Source of the DNA: Siphonodentalium dalli | Lineage: Eukaryota > Mollusca > Scaphopoda > Gadilida > Siphonodentaliidae | Assembly (NCBI GenBank): GCA_032622095.1 | Contig: CP136066.1 | Location: 111,995,319-112,059,318 of the forward strand | Reading direction: 5' to 3' | Length of the DNA stretch: 64,000 nt | In this document: piece after piece, positions 35,900-45,905 of the stretch | Numbering within the stretch: the first letter of the stretch is position 1 | Layout: every line of letters starts with the position of its first letter | Position numbers and translations under genes: made by a program | Notes under the pieces: generated by a model | What the model saw: only the letters and a program-made list of their open reading frames with translations | What the model was told of the DNA's origin: nothing | Database searches by the model: none

Positions 35900-36530
35900 T
35901 CTATTATATATTTTGGAAGATCTGTGTGTGTGGTGTGTGTGTGTGTGTTCGCGATGAACTCGAAAACGGCCGAGCCGATTTCGATGAAACTTGGTATGTG
36001 GGGGTATTTTCGGCCGGGAAGTGGTATAGGCCTATTAATTTGCCCGTGTGACGTGACCTTGACCTTGAAATCGGGTCATTTCAAGGTCAAACGCCCGAAT
36101 ATCACGGGATTTCGATGAAAATTAGTGTCTAGGGATACTTTCGTATATGGGGAGTGTCGTAAGCCTATTCGTTTGCCCGTGCGACGTGACCTTGACCTTT
36201 AAATCGGGTCAATTCAAGGTCAAATCGCCAATTTTGATGGGATTTCGACGAAATTTGATATGTAGGGTTACTTTTGTCCACTGAGTGTTTTGGACGGGTC
36301 GAATCGTGACCCCGACCTGACATTGACCTTCAAAATTATCAATTCGAGGTCAAATCTGGTAAAACCGGATGGATTTCGATGGGTACTTTTGTCCGGGCAG
36401 TGTTTTGGACGGGTCAAATCGTGACCCCACCTGACCTTGACCTTCAAAATGGACAATTCAAGGTCAAATCGCGCAATTCGCCGAAAAGCAGAGGGGAAAC
36501 AGCCCGGACGAAGTCGGGTCCACCTGCTAG
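35900..36530. mobile_element. Helitron-like unit 3 (no 122-bp array)
   Basis: It starts TCTATTATATATTTTGGAAG, contains about four 110-130-bp diverged units (GTGACCTTGACCTT, AATTCAAGGTCAAA, GGGATTTCGATGAAA) and ends with hairpin AGCCCGGACGAAGTCGGGTC, CACCTG, CTAG. After it the right arm of the 13.7-kb element resumes. TC/CTAG ends as in units 1 and 2. Confidence 0.7.
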
Positions 36531-37129
36531 TATGTATATATATATGACAAGATTTTCTCACTATAATGACATCAAACTAACTTAACGGAAATGACAGCCA
36601 TTTTGGACGCCATCTTGAATTACAAAAAATGCTCAAGGCGGATTTTAGCCAATTTTGGATATGTTATAGAGGATATATTCCTCTTCAAAATGGTATACAA
36701 ACCAACTTAGTTCAAATTTCTTCTAGGTCAAACCTTTTATCGACCAGACTACTATATTGTTGGTAGAATTTGATACATTATCATTGTAAACTTAAATTGG
36801 ACTCTCTTAACCCAAGTATTCCATGTCCAGGTCACCTTTCACATTTAACTGGTGGTGCAGCATTACAGATCCTGTCCAGTGCATTCTCTTAAATAAATGC
36901 GAGTGACCCATAAATTCCAATAATTTGTGTTATGTGCATTTGTCTATAATAGTACATAACAGTATACTCTATATTTCAACACCAAAACTCTCATTTATGA
37001 TTCTGATCATAGGTATTTACTATCGCCAAGGGATGGGTTAACATCTGCCGATCATGATCGGCCTCTCGTTAAATATTACTAATATAATTCATGACAGAAA
37101 ATTATATATATTTCCATGTCTGTTTCCAG

Positions 37130-37208
37130 CAAAATCTTGCTGCAAACATTACAAAGGAACAAGGGAAAACTTTAGTTGACGCTGAAGGTGATGTCATGAG
37201 AGGATTAC
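37130..37208 (+). CDS. ALDH6A1: ALDH6A1 coding exon (QNLAANITKEQGKT...)
   Basis: 79 bp, starting in phase 0 and ending one base into a codon, with acceptor TTTCCAG and donor GTGAGT. It encodes QNLAANITKEQGKTLVDAEG then DVMRGL. EQGKT-L-x-D-A-x-G-D-V is a strongly conserved aldehyde dehydrogenase block. The split codon c|ag (Gln) joins the next exon to give RGLQVVEH, as in vertebrate ALDH6A1. It lies 57 bp beyond the end of the nested transposon stack. Confidence 0.96.
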
Positions 37209-38945
37209 GTGAGTTGAGTTATTGGTCCTTGTTATTTTACTTTTCTTGTCTTTTTAACATTTCAAAAATAAATAGAGGGATTTTTGGTTAGCAGAATAAT
37301 TTAATTATAACATTCATCCACATTCACAAATCAACTGTGAATTTTCATTGATGAAATTCGACAAAACCCGCTTTGGGTGTGTCAAGGAAATGAAGGCTTA
37401 CCTTTAGTTTAGTTTAAACATATTTTATTTGTCTCATATAATGAATATGTATACAACAATTGTCATATATTTGGAATACATATTTACAACAATTGGGATT
37501 GCGACACAAGCCCCACCACATAGTTATATGATGTATCACGCTGCCACAATGAAGGCAAAGACCAATGATTAAAAATATTTCACATTTCATAACGAAACTA
37601 ACTAGGCTTTTTACTCTTTCAGAACAAGCAAAAACACTTAATTTTAGAACAACCTTGACATGTAGCACCCATATATTTTAAATATATAATCTTAACTCAA
37701 TAATATTAAGCATTTCGGAAGAGCACATGATACAATCTTGAACAGTTATGAGCAGGGTTCTCGCTGCCGCCTGCCAAAGTTGCCAATGGCAAAAAATATT
37801 TTCATTTGACGAAAATTTTGGCAAGTGAGTTTATAATTATGGGATGAGAACTATCTAGTCATATAACATCATCGAACGTGGGTTATTCACTATGTGTGCC
37901 GAATTACAGACAATACAATGGGAAAGCAAAACAAGAAATCTGTCAATTTACATGTTGCGCAGTTAGCAGTGTTATGTCAACATTTATATGTAATCTTTAG
38001 TTTTCACAAAATGGTAATCCCTTCTTTCTGTCATAATCAAACTTTCATCACACAGCTAATTGACCATGGTTAAAATGTGAGTCGGAAAAAAGTGATTGCT
38101 TCACAGAGGATGATGTCATAATTTTCGGATCGGAAAAAGAAACGGAGTGGATTCGTTTCTAGTGATTTTAAAATGTCAGACCGGACAATAAAATGGACCA
38201 CATAAAGCTGGCACGATTCTACTATAAAAACTCAAACCGAGATGATTATCCCACTGATTATCCCATGTATGTTTGGACAAAGAATTCACCTTGATTCCCA
38301 TTTCGCTATGATGTACAATGATTTTAAGAAGCCAATGTATAAAGATCAAAGTTAAGTGTAGGAGTGTCACTATAAAGTTACAATATTAAAAGATAGTTCC
38401 CACTCAAAATTTTCATCTTGATATTTGTCACTGATACGTTATACTCTTGGGTGGCTAATATAATTACACAGTTTAAAGACATATTATGTACTTGCTCGCG
38501 TGCGTAAAACTGATAAGTTAGTAATCAGGTGCTGTGCCAACTGGAGGAATGTAGCATTCTACTAACATCACCGAAAATTTCAAGCAAATCGACCGTACCA
38601 CTCCATAGAAAACATTGTCTGAACTACGCTAAATTGTAAATATTTACTACTCGGATCGGGATGCTTTTATCGGCGATAAATTAACGAAAACGATATCGTC
38701 ATCGGCAGTCATTGCATTTAATTAATATATAAGAGTGTCAGTGTGTGTTATCAATTTAAAAATAACTACTTTGAACAAGATTATTTTCCATTTCTATTTG
38801 ATCACCCTAACGGAGTGTTTTACATCACTTTAAGTCATCATGCTTGATTTATAAGTATGTAATTTGCCATGATATCTTCAAAGTATGTAATTACATTAGA
38901 AAACTGAGAATATTCCTTTAATATTGAAACTTGTGTTGTTTTCAG
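37209..38945. other. ALDH6A1 intron, no element resolved
   Basis: AT-rich intron. GCAGGGTTCTCGCTGCCGCC near 37,752 resembles a hAT-type terminus, but no matching inverted end was found. No further exon is seen. Confidence 0.5.
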
Positions 38946-39100
38946 AGGTTGTAGAACACAGCTGCAGCATAACGTCTCTCCAGTTAGGAGAAACTGTGTC
39001 AGGAATTGCCAAAGACATGGACACGATGACATTCAGAGAGCCACTCGGCATCACTTCTGGTATTACTCCCTTCAACTTCCCAGCTATGATCCCATTGTGG
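38946..39100 (+). CDS. ALDH6A1: ALDH6A1 coding exon (VVEHSC...PAMIPLW)
   Basis: 155 bp, beginning with two bases of a split Gln codon and ending in phase 0, acceptor GTTTTCAG, donor GTGAGT. It starts [20 protein letters not shown] and ends [19 protein letters not shown] carries the conserved Asn of the aldehyde dehydrogenase oxyanion hole, and P-x-M-I-P-L-W leads into the NAD-binding segment of the next exon. It matches ALDH6A1 throughout. Confidence 0.97.
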
Positions 39101-39177
39101 GTGAGTCCTTCTTTGAGATTGAGTCCAGTGTTACTAAGGCAACACAAAGTTGTTTATCTGTTTCTCTTTTTATCTCA

Positions 39178-40320
39178 TCTTAGTCAAGTTTGAGCTATTG
39201 CCATGGGTTGGTGTTCATCAACAATTTCATTTGGCACACCCTGCAGGCTACATCTATCATCAGATCATAACTAAACTTCATATGGATCTACGTGACCTCT
39301 AGATGGAGGCCAACAATTTTTTTCGAAATTTGTTTAAAAAAACATGGCCTCCAACAGCCATCTTTGATTTCAAATTTGAATCCATCGGTGCACCCTGCAG
39401 CTCACATTTATCAGAGAAATGTTTTGAAAATTTACAGCCATATTTAGCTATCAAATTTGAATGATTTTCAATGAAAGATATGGCTGTGGCAGCCATCTTG
39501 TATTTTACTCTTTGCATGACAAAATAATTTGGCACACCCTACAGACCTCATACCTCGTCTGTATCACCAAACTTAATATGGGTCTTCGAGGATACCACTA
39601 GATGGAAGCCATACAAATTTTCTGAATTTCGTAGGGAAAAACCTGGCTGCCAGTGGCCATCTTGTTATTTTACTCTTTGTGTGACTAAATACTTCGGCAC
39701 ACCCTACAGGCCACATCCCTCATCCAATACCACCAAACTTCATATGGATTTTTGGCCATCTTGGATTTCAAATTTTTTAATCCATCTGCCCACCCTGCAG
39801 CTGACATTTAATGGAAAACTGTTTTTAAAATTTACAGGCATGTTAAGGATCACTTCTAGTTGGGAGCTATTAAATTTTAACGTTATTCAATGAAAGACAT
39901 GGCTGCTGGCAGCCGTCTTAGATTTATACTTGGCATATGTTTGCATCACTAAATACCAAGCCTTGAAATAGTGTGTCTGTCCTTTGCAGTATGAGGTCCC
40001 CCAGAGGGTGAATTTAGTGACGCTACCCCGCACAGTGGGCTAGCATCACTAAATTCACTCTCTGGGAACCTCATTCTGCTTAGGCCTTAGCAGAATGAGG
40101 TTCCCAGAGGGTGAATTTGGTGATGCTAGCCCACTGTGCGGGATAGCATCACTAAATTCACCCTCTGGGGACCTCATTCTGCAAATGACAGGCTCACTAT
40201 TTCAAGGCTTGCTAAATACTTGAAACATATAAACTTTCTGCATTCCTTATTGCTCCATTGACTATAATAATGATTATCCCCTCTCCACTTTGAGTTACAG
40301 TGTCATTTATTCAACGGTCA
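39178..40320. repeat. Family B relic carrying a foldback MITE
   Basis: It begins TTAGTCAAGTTTGAGCTATTGCC, has about five diverged units (CACCCTGCAGGCTACATC, AAACTTCATATGGATC) and ends CTTTGAGTTACAGTGTCATT. It is interrupted at 39,957-40,211. A separate 3' fragment of the same family is at 40,385-40,805. Confidence 0.6.
39957..40211. mobile_element. hAT-type foldback MITE, 8-bp target duplication
   Basis: A 255-bp near-perfect palindrome: CAAGCCTTGAAATAGTG on the left, CACTATTTCAAGGCTTG on the right, with arms paired almost to the centre at about 40,084. The direct repeat CTAAATAC flanks it (39949-39956, 40212-40219). Eight-bp duplication and small size fit a hAT MITE. Diverged relatives are at 43,018-43,140, 43,555-43,925 and 45,675-45,785. 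Confidence 0.85.
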
Positions 40321-40979
40321 CATTTAAACCATGGGAAGAAAATCTACAGCTGTCTGCTCTTAAACGTATTTTTTTAAACATGCAAAAACATGGCTGCCAG
40401 CAGCCCATATTTATTGGCCACGGGTAGTCAAGTCATCTTAGATTTTACTCTTTGCATGACTAAATCCTTTGACACACCCCAATACCAACATTTTCCACCC
40501 GATTAATCCCAAACTTCATACGGATCTTTGGCGTTATCTTTTGATAAGAGTTATCGAATAATTGAATAATTTTGCTGGCAGCCATCTTGAATTTTATTCT
40601 CTGCATAACTAAATTCTTTGACATCACCTGCAACCAATATTTTTTATCTGATGATCCCAAAATTCAAATGGCTCTTTGGGTTTGCCTCTAGTATCACTTA
40701 AACATTTCAACTTAATGCATTCCTTATCACTCCATTGTCTGTAATGTATGACATGATCCTCTCTCCAATTGAGCTATAGACTATAGTGTCTTTGATACTT
40801 TCATCTATCTTTATAGGGAGCCATTTATTCATGATATCAGTGGAGTATGATAGGACAGCACGCTACCGTTTGCCTTTGGTATATTTGATCATTTTCAAAC
40901 TAAAATGTTCATACCAAACTCAAATTGAATATTGGGACTTGAACATCAATTATTCTCAGGACCCTACTCTTGCTTACAG

Positions 40980-41127
40980 ATGTTCCCAATGTCTCTGGTA
41001 TGCGGTAACACAATGGTGATGAAACCTTCCGAAAGAGATCCCGGTGCATGTATGATGCTTATGGAACTCACTAAAAAGGCTGGCTTCCCAGATGGTATTG
41101 TTAATGTTATACATGGCAGACATGACT
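40980..41127 (+). CDS. ALDH6A1: ALDH6A1 coding exon (NAD-binding, MKPSER)
   Basis: 148 bp, starting in phase 0 and ending one base into a codon, acceptor GCTTACAG, donor GTAAGT. It starts MFPMSLVCGNTMVMKPSERD and ends GIVNVIHGRHD. GNT-x-x-M-K-P-S-E-R is the conserved cofactor-binding block of the family, with the Lys that contacts the NAD adenosine ribose. P-D-G-x-x-N-x-I-H-G is also conserved. The split codon t|ct joins the next exon to give HDSVNF. No lesion is seen. Confidence 0.97.
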
Positions 41128-41211
41128 GTAAGTTTACTCATTTCTTCTGTAAATTTTATTACTCAGTGAGGTCTTTTCATTGAAAATTGGTTTTGGTTTG
41201 AAACAGATTAA

Positions 41212-41742
41212 ACCTTTCATGATGGGAGCTGAGCTGGTGCAGCATTAAAGATCCTGTTCCAGTGCATCCTCTTATATATGTGAGTCTCTCATAGGGAGCC
41301 TCACATATATAAGAGAATGAACTGGCTTACAAGGTCAAGGTAAATATTGTAAGGCCAATGCATTCTCTTATATATGCGAGACTTCCTATGGGAGACTCGC
41401 ATGTATAAGAGAATGCATTGGCACAGGGTTTTCGCTAATTAATTTCAGGAAGCTCCAGTCATGGAAGGGTTAATTCAAGAGTCGTCACTTCATGATGGGA
41501 GCTGAGCTGGTGCAGCATTAAAGATCCTGTTCCAGTGCATCCTCTTATATATGTGAGTCTCTCATAGGGAGCCTCACATATATAAGAGAATGAACTGGCT
41601 TACAAGGTCAAGGTAAATATTGTAAGGCCAATGCATTCTCTTATATATGCGAGACTCCCTATGGGAGACTCGCATGTATAAGAGAATGCATTGGCACAGG
41701 GTTTTCGCTAATTAATTTCAGGAAGCTCCAGTCATGGAAGGG
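41212..41742. mobile_element. Tandem pair of TTAA-type hairpin MITEs
   Basis: Two copies, 41,212-41,469 and 41,488-41,742 (273-bp period). Each has two internal hairpins: CTTATATATGTGAG / CTCACATATATAAG and TTATATATGCGAG / CTCGCATGTATAA. The left end is TTAA then ACCTTTCATGATGG, and each copy's right end is CCAGTCATGGAAGGG then TTAA (41,470-41,473; 41,743-41,746). The second copy lacks the left TTAA. Single-copy relatives lie at 52,808-52,994 and 53,134-53,218. Confidence 0.75.
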
Positions 41743-41974
41743 TTAATTCAAGAGTCGTCACTTCAGTACAAAGGTTCATATCTCTAACAAAAAGGTACAA
41801 CTGATTTTATGAGAGGACTCCACATATATATTTTACAATTTTTTTCTCTTGGTGCTCTCATATATTGACTAAAGTGGAAGGAGGTGGGGAAGGGGATACT
41901 GTCAGTAGTTGACCCATGGGTGGTGGTGAAATAAAGGGACAAAGACATAAGGATACTACAGTTTTTATACGCCC

Positions 41975-42545
41975 TTTTTAGCTCACCTGAGACGAAGTCT
42001 CCGGTGGAGCTATAGTCATCACTCCTCATCCGTCGTCCGTCCGTCTGTCTGTCTGTCTGTCTGTCAAGAATCATCTTCTCCTCCAGAACCGTAAGACGGA
42101 ACAGGTTCATATTTGGTGTGGATGTTCCCTAGGTGAATCTCATTCAGATTTGTTCAAATGAGGTCATCAGGTCAATTAGTTGAAAAAGCAGGGCCACAAC
42201 TCTAATCCTTCATAGTAAGTAATTCTTAGAACGACTTCTTTTCCAGAACTATAAGGCCTAATGGGTTCATATTTGGTGTGAATGTTCTCTAGGTGACTCC
42301 CATTCAGATTTGTTCAAATGAGGTCACCAGGTTGATTAGTTGAGAAACCAGGGCCATAACTCATAGTAATTCTTACAATGACTTCTTCTCAAGGAATATT
42401 GGGCTGATTTAGCTTATATTTGGTACGGAGGGACCTTGGTTGACTGGGGTTCAGATTTGTTCAAATGGGGTCACTGGGTCAAATAGGGGCAGAGCCAGGG
42501 ACATAACTCTAAAAACCAAAAATTTCATTTTTGCATTTTGACCTT
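41975..42545. repeat. Family F interspersed repeat
   Basis: It begins TTAGCTCACCTGAGACGAAG, followed by a (CTGT)n microsatellite and three diverged units with CATATTTGGTGTGGATGTTC, CATTCAGATTTGTTCAAATG and GAAACCAGGGCCATAACTC. A second fragment is at 44,045-44,285. It is non-coding. Confidence 0.55.
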
Positions 42546-44284
42546 TAATTTTTTTTAGACTCATCACAGCCTCATATTTCTTACCTAGATTTTTCTTAGC
42601 ACGTTCTTCATCTGTATGGATTTTGGTATTGTTTATTTAACCCTTTCCTCTCTTGTTTTTATATAGAATTCATCCAAGACAGGATTACTCAAACGTTTTT
42701 CATCTGATCGACACCAAATTTGGTATATGAATTTTTGACACTTATATACAGATCAAGTTCAAATATGGGTTTCATCCGATATATTTTAACAGAGTTATGG
42801 CCCTTTATAATTCACACCTCTTTGCTATGAACTATGAATTTTTAAGAGAACACTGAAGCCTGTATTATTGAAAAAGCCAATTGATCACAGTGTGGACACC
42901 TGATAATCTGGCTGAAGACTGCTTGCTTGCTACTTTACCATCTGTCATTACATGACATGACATTAGTTAAACACCTATTCTACAAGAATAAATAGGAATA
43001 GTCCATTGTTCATTTCTTCAAGCCTGGACATAGTGTGTGACATTTGCAGAATGAGGTCCCCAGATGCTGAAATTAGTGTTGCTACCCCATACAGCAGGCT
43101 AGCATCACCAAATACACCCTCCAGGACCTAATTCTGCCTCACCTTCTGGGACAAAAACATTATTTTTTAAACATGTTATACAATTTTAAAATTTGAAAAA
43201 ATGACACCATTATAACATCTGCAGAGTTATGAAACTTTACTCTTTAATGAAATTATGGAAACATTCCACCCACCCCCTCCCACATGGCCCAGACCCCACC
43301 CCACCCACTCTGCCATCAACCAACATCCCTTCCAAGCCATATCACCTCTCAATTTAATTAATACCTCTTCTCACCACAGAAGCATATATATCTGCAAATA
43401 CACAGGTCATTAATTTAGATTAGAATAATAGATGTCATCTGGCTAGTTTATGTAAACATATCTGTAGCAATTTAAAAACAAACTGGTGCTATCAAGGTTA
43501 GGTGATGAATAATAGGTTTCTCTGACATTCAATGGTACTGTGAATGGCTTAGATTTCTTCAAGTCTGGAAATAGTGTGTCTGACATTTACAGAGTGAGGT
43601 CCCCAGATGGTGAATTTAGTGTTGCTACCCCATACAGCATGCTAGCGTCACCAAATACACCCTCCAGGGACCTAATTCTGGGAAGTATCCTAAGTATCAA
43701 ATTGACAGTTTGTTTTAGTCACTTTTTTCCACCTGTTCAGTTTCAATGTCCCCCTAATTTGCAGACTGTAGGACTTCAATCTGTTCCTAGGTTTTATTGA
43801 CCATTGAGGCCTAATCAGATTGAGGATGAATTCAGTGATGCTAGCCTGCCTTACGGAATATTGTCATTAAATCCACATTTTGGGGACCTAATTCTGCAAA
43901 TGTCAGACATAATAAATTCAGGCTTGGCCATTTCATATTATTTTCTTAATCACCACTTATCCAGATGAAATCATACTACTAATTTTCAAAGAGGTATATA
44001 TTGGGGGTATATATTGGATTAAATTTGTCTTCTATTTGACAGGCTTCCATCCGTCTGCCTGTTGGGATGTCTATCCATCCATCTATCAACAATTGTTTTC
44101 TTCATATTAAAGACGGAATGTGTTTATATAGTTCAGTGTGCATGTTCCCTAGGTATCTCACAATCAGATTTGTTCAATTAAGTTCATCACATCAAATAAA
44201 TGTAGGTGCGAAGCCAGGGCCATAACTCTTTCCCTCCATAGTTATTCTTAAAACAGTTTTTTCTCAAGAACCATTGGGCCTATA
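42546..44284. other. Intronic DNA with relic repeats
   Basis: It contains a family-A-like fragment (42,675-42,810), diverged relatives of the hAT MITE (43,018-43,140; 43,555-43,925), a C-rich tract (43,260-43,325) and a family-F fragment (from 44,045). No exon was found. Confidence 0.5.
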
Positions 44285-45614
44285 TAGCTTATTAGCTCAA
44301 CTTACTTTGTAAGTTTGAGCTATTGCCATGGGTTGGCGTCTGTCATCTGTGTGTCCGTCAACAAGTTCCTTTGGCGCGGGCTACAGGTCGTACCTTTGGT
44401 CTGATCTTTATGAAATTTGTCATGAATGTTGACATTGACATGTAGATGGGAACGAGTCATTTTGGTGTCATTCGGCCAAAAAACATGGCCGCTGGCGGCC
44501 ATCTTGGATTTCAAAATTCAATCCATTGGCGCGGGCTACAGGTCGTACTGTTCGTCTGATCATCATGACATTTGTCATGGATGTTAATATTGACATGTAG
44601 ATGGGAACGAGTGATTTTGGGGTCGTTCAGCCAAAAAACATGGCCGCCAGCAGCCATCTTGGATTTTACTCTTTTGCATGACTAAATCCTTTGGCGCGGG
44701 CTACAGGTCGTAGCTTTTGTCGGAACTTCATGAAATTTGTCATTGATGTTAACAATGACATGTAGATGGGAACGAGTCATTTTGGGGTCGTTTGGCTGAA
44801 AAACATGGTCGCCAGCAGCCAGCTTGGATTTTACTCTTTGCATGACTAAATCCTTTGGCGCGGGCTACAGGTCGTACCTTTGGTCTGATCTTTATGAAAT
44901 TTGTCATGAATGTTGACATTGACATGTAGATGGGAACGAGTCATGTTGGTGTCATTCGGCCAAAAAACATGGCCACTGGCGGCCATCTTGGATTTCAAAA
45001 TTCAATCCATTGGCGCGGGCTACAGGTCGTACTGTTCGTCTGATCATCATAAAATTTGTCATGGATGTTAATATTGACATGTAGATGGGAACGAGTGATT
45101 TTGGGGTTGTTCGGCCAAAAAACATGGCCACCAGCAGCCATCTTGGATTTTACTCTTTGCATGACTAAATCTTTTGGCGCGGGCTACAGGTCGTAGCTTT
45201 GGTCGGAACTTCATGAAATTTGTCATGGATATTAACAACGACATGTAGATGGGAACGAGTCATTTTGGGGTCGTTCGGCCGAAAAACATGGCCGCCAGCA
45301 GCCATCTTGGATTTTACTCTTTGCATGACTAAATCCTTTGGCGCGGGCTACAGCTTGTAGGTTTGGTCAGATCTTCATAAAATTTGTCATGGATGTTAAC
45401 AATGACACGTAGATGGGAACGAGTCCTTTTGGGGTCACTTGGCCAAAAAACATGCCTGCCAGCGGCCATCTTGGATTTTACTCTTTGCATGACTAAATCC
45501 TTTGGCACAGGTTAGACATTTCAATTAGCACCTTTCCTATTCCTCCATTTACTGTCAACCATTAAATTATTCCCCTACCTAAGTTGAGCTACAGTGTCAT
45601 TGACACTTTCATAT
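44285..45614. mobile_element. Family B copy with about 7-unit minisatellite
   Basis: It starts TAGCTCAACTTACTTTGTAA and ends TAAGTTGAGCTACAGTGTCA plus hairpin. Inside are about seven 160-bp units nearly identical to those at 23.6-25.9 kb, so these two copies are young or were homogenised. It is flanked by family-F sequence on both sides (TTATTAGCT...TTTCATATTTGG), consistent with insertion into that repeat. Confidence 0.65.
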
Positions 45615-45905
45615 TTGGTATGGAGGGGCCTTGGGTGACCGGGGTTCAGATTTGTTCAAATGGGGTGATTTTTAGGAAATGAGATCCCCAGAGGGTGAAT
45701 TCGGTGATGTTAGTCCACCTTGCGGAATACTGTCATTAAATTCACCTGCAAAGTTCAGACACACTAAATACAGACTCGGCTGTTCCAATATTAGTTTCTT
45801 AACCACCACTTATCCAGGTGAAATCATACCCTGATTTTTCAAAGAAAAATTGGGGGGTATATTGATATTACTAGATGAATGGATCTCATACAGCACTGCT
45901 CAAAT

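Larger units (their letters stand above)
23016..36751. mobile_element. 13.7-kb long-TIR transposon with 3-bp target duplication
   Basis: The ends are TAGTCTGGTCGATAAA and its inverted copy TTTATCGACCAGACTA. A CTA direct repeat flanks them (23013-23015, 36752-36754), and family A is continuous across the site. The arms stay inverted-homologous for over 900 bp: 23,016-23,610 plus 25,971-26,360 on the left pairs with 31,140-31,309, 32,900-33,118 and 36,535-36,751 on the right. The right arm lacks the segment matching about 23,230-23,590. Three later insertions (23,611-25,970; 31,310-32,896; 33,119-36,530) interrupt the arms. The core holds decayed ORFs of a transposon-linked protein. A 3-bp duplication and a possible nuclease-like protein hint at Academ, but that is tentative. 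Confidence 0.75.
16479..37073. repeat. Family A copy blown apart by three nested insertions
   Basis: The family-A 5' palindrome and microsatellite (16,479-16,843) continue at 18,393-18,756, then 22,908-23,015, then 36,752-37,073, ending in GCCGATCATGATCGGCCTCT. Joined in order the pieces follow the same sequence as the copies at 5,139 and 13,021. The gaps are a pogo-like element, a piggyBac-like element and a 13.7-kb long-TIR element. Family A was therefore here first. Confidence 0.8.

Noticed and set aside
37752-37775. GCAGGGTTCTCGCTGCCGCC as a hAT terminus
   Set aside because: No matching inverted end or flanking duplication was found nearby, so no element is annotated.
41784-42110. 108-codon minus-strand ORF
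   Set aside because: It spans a (CTGT)n microsatellite and a family-F repeat, with no homology recognised.
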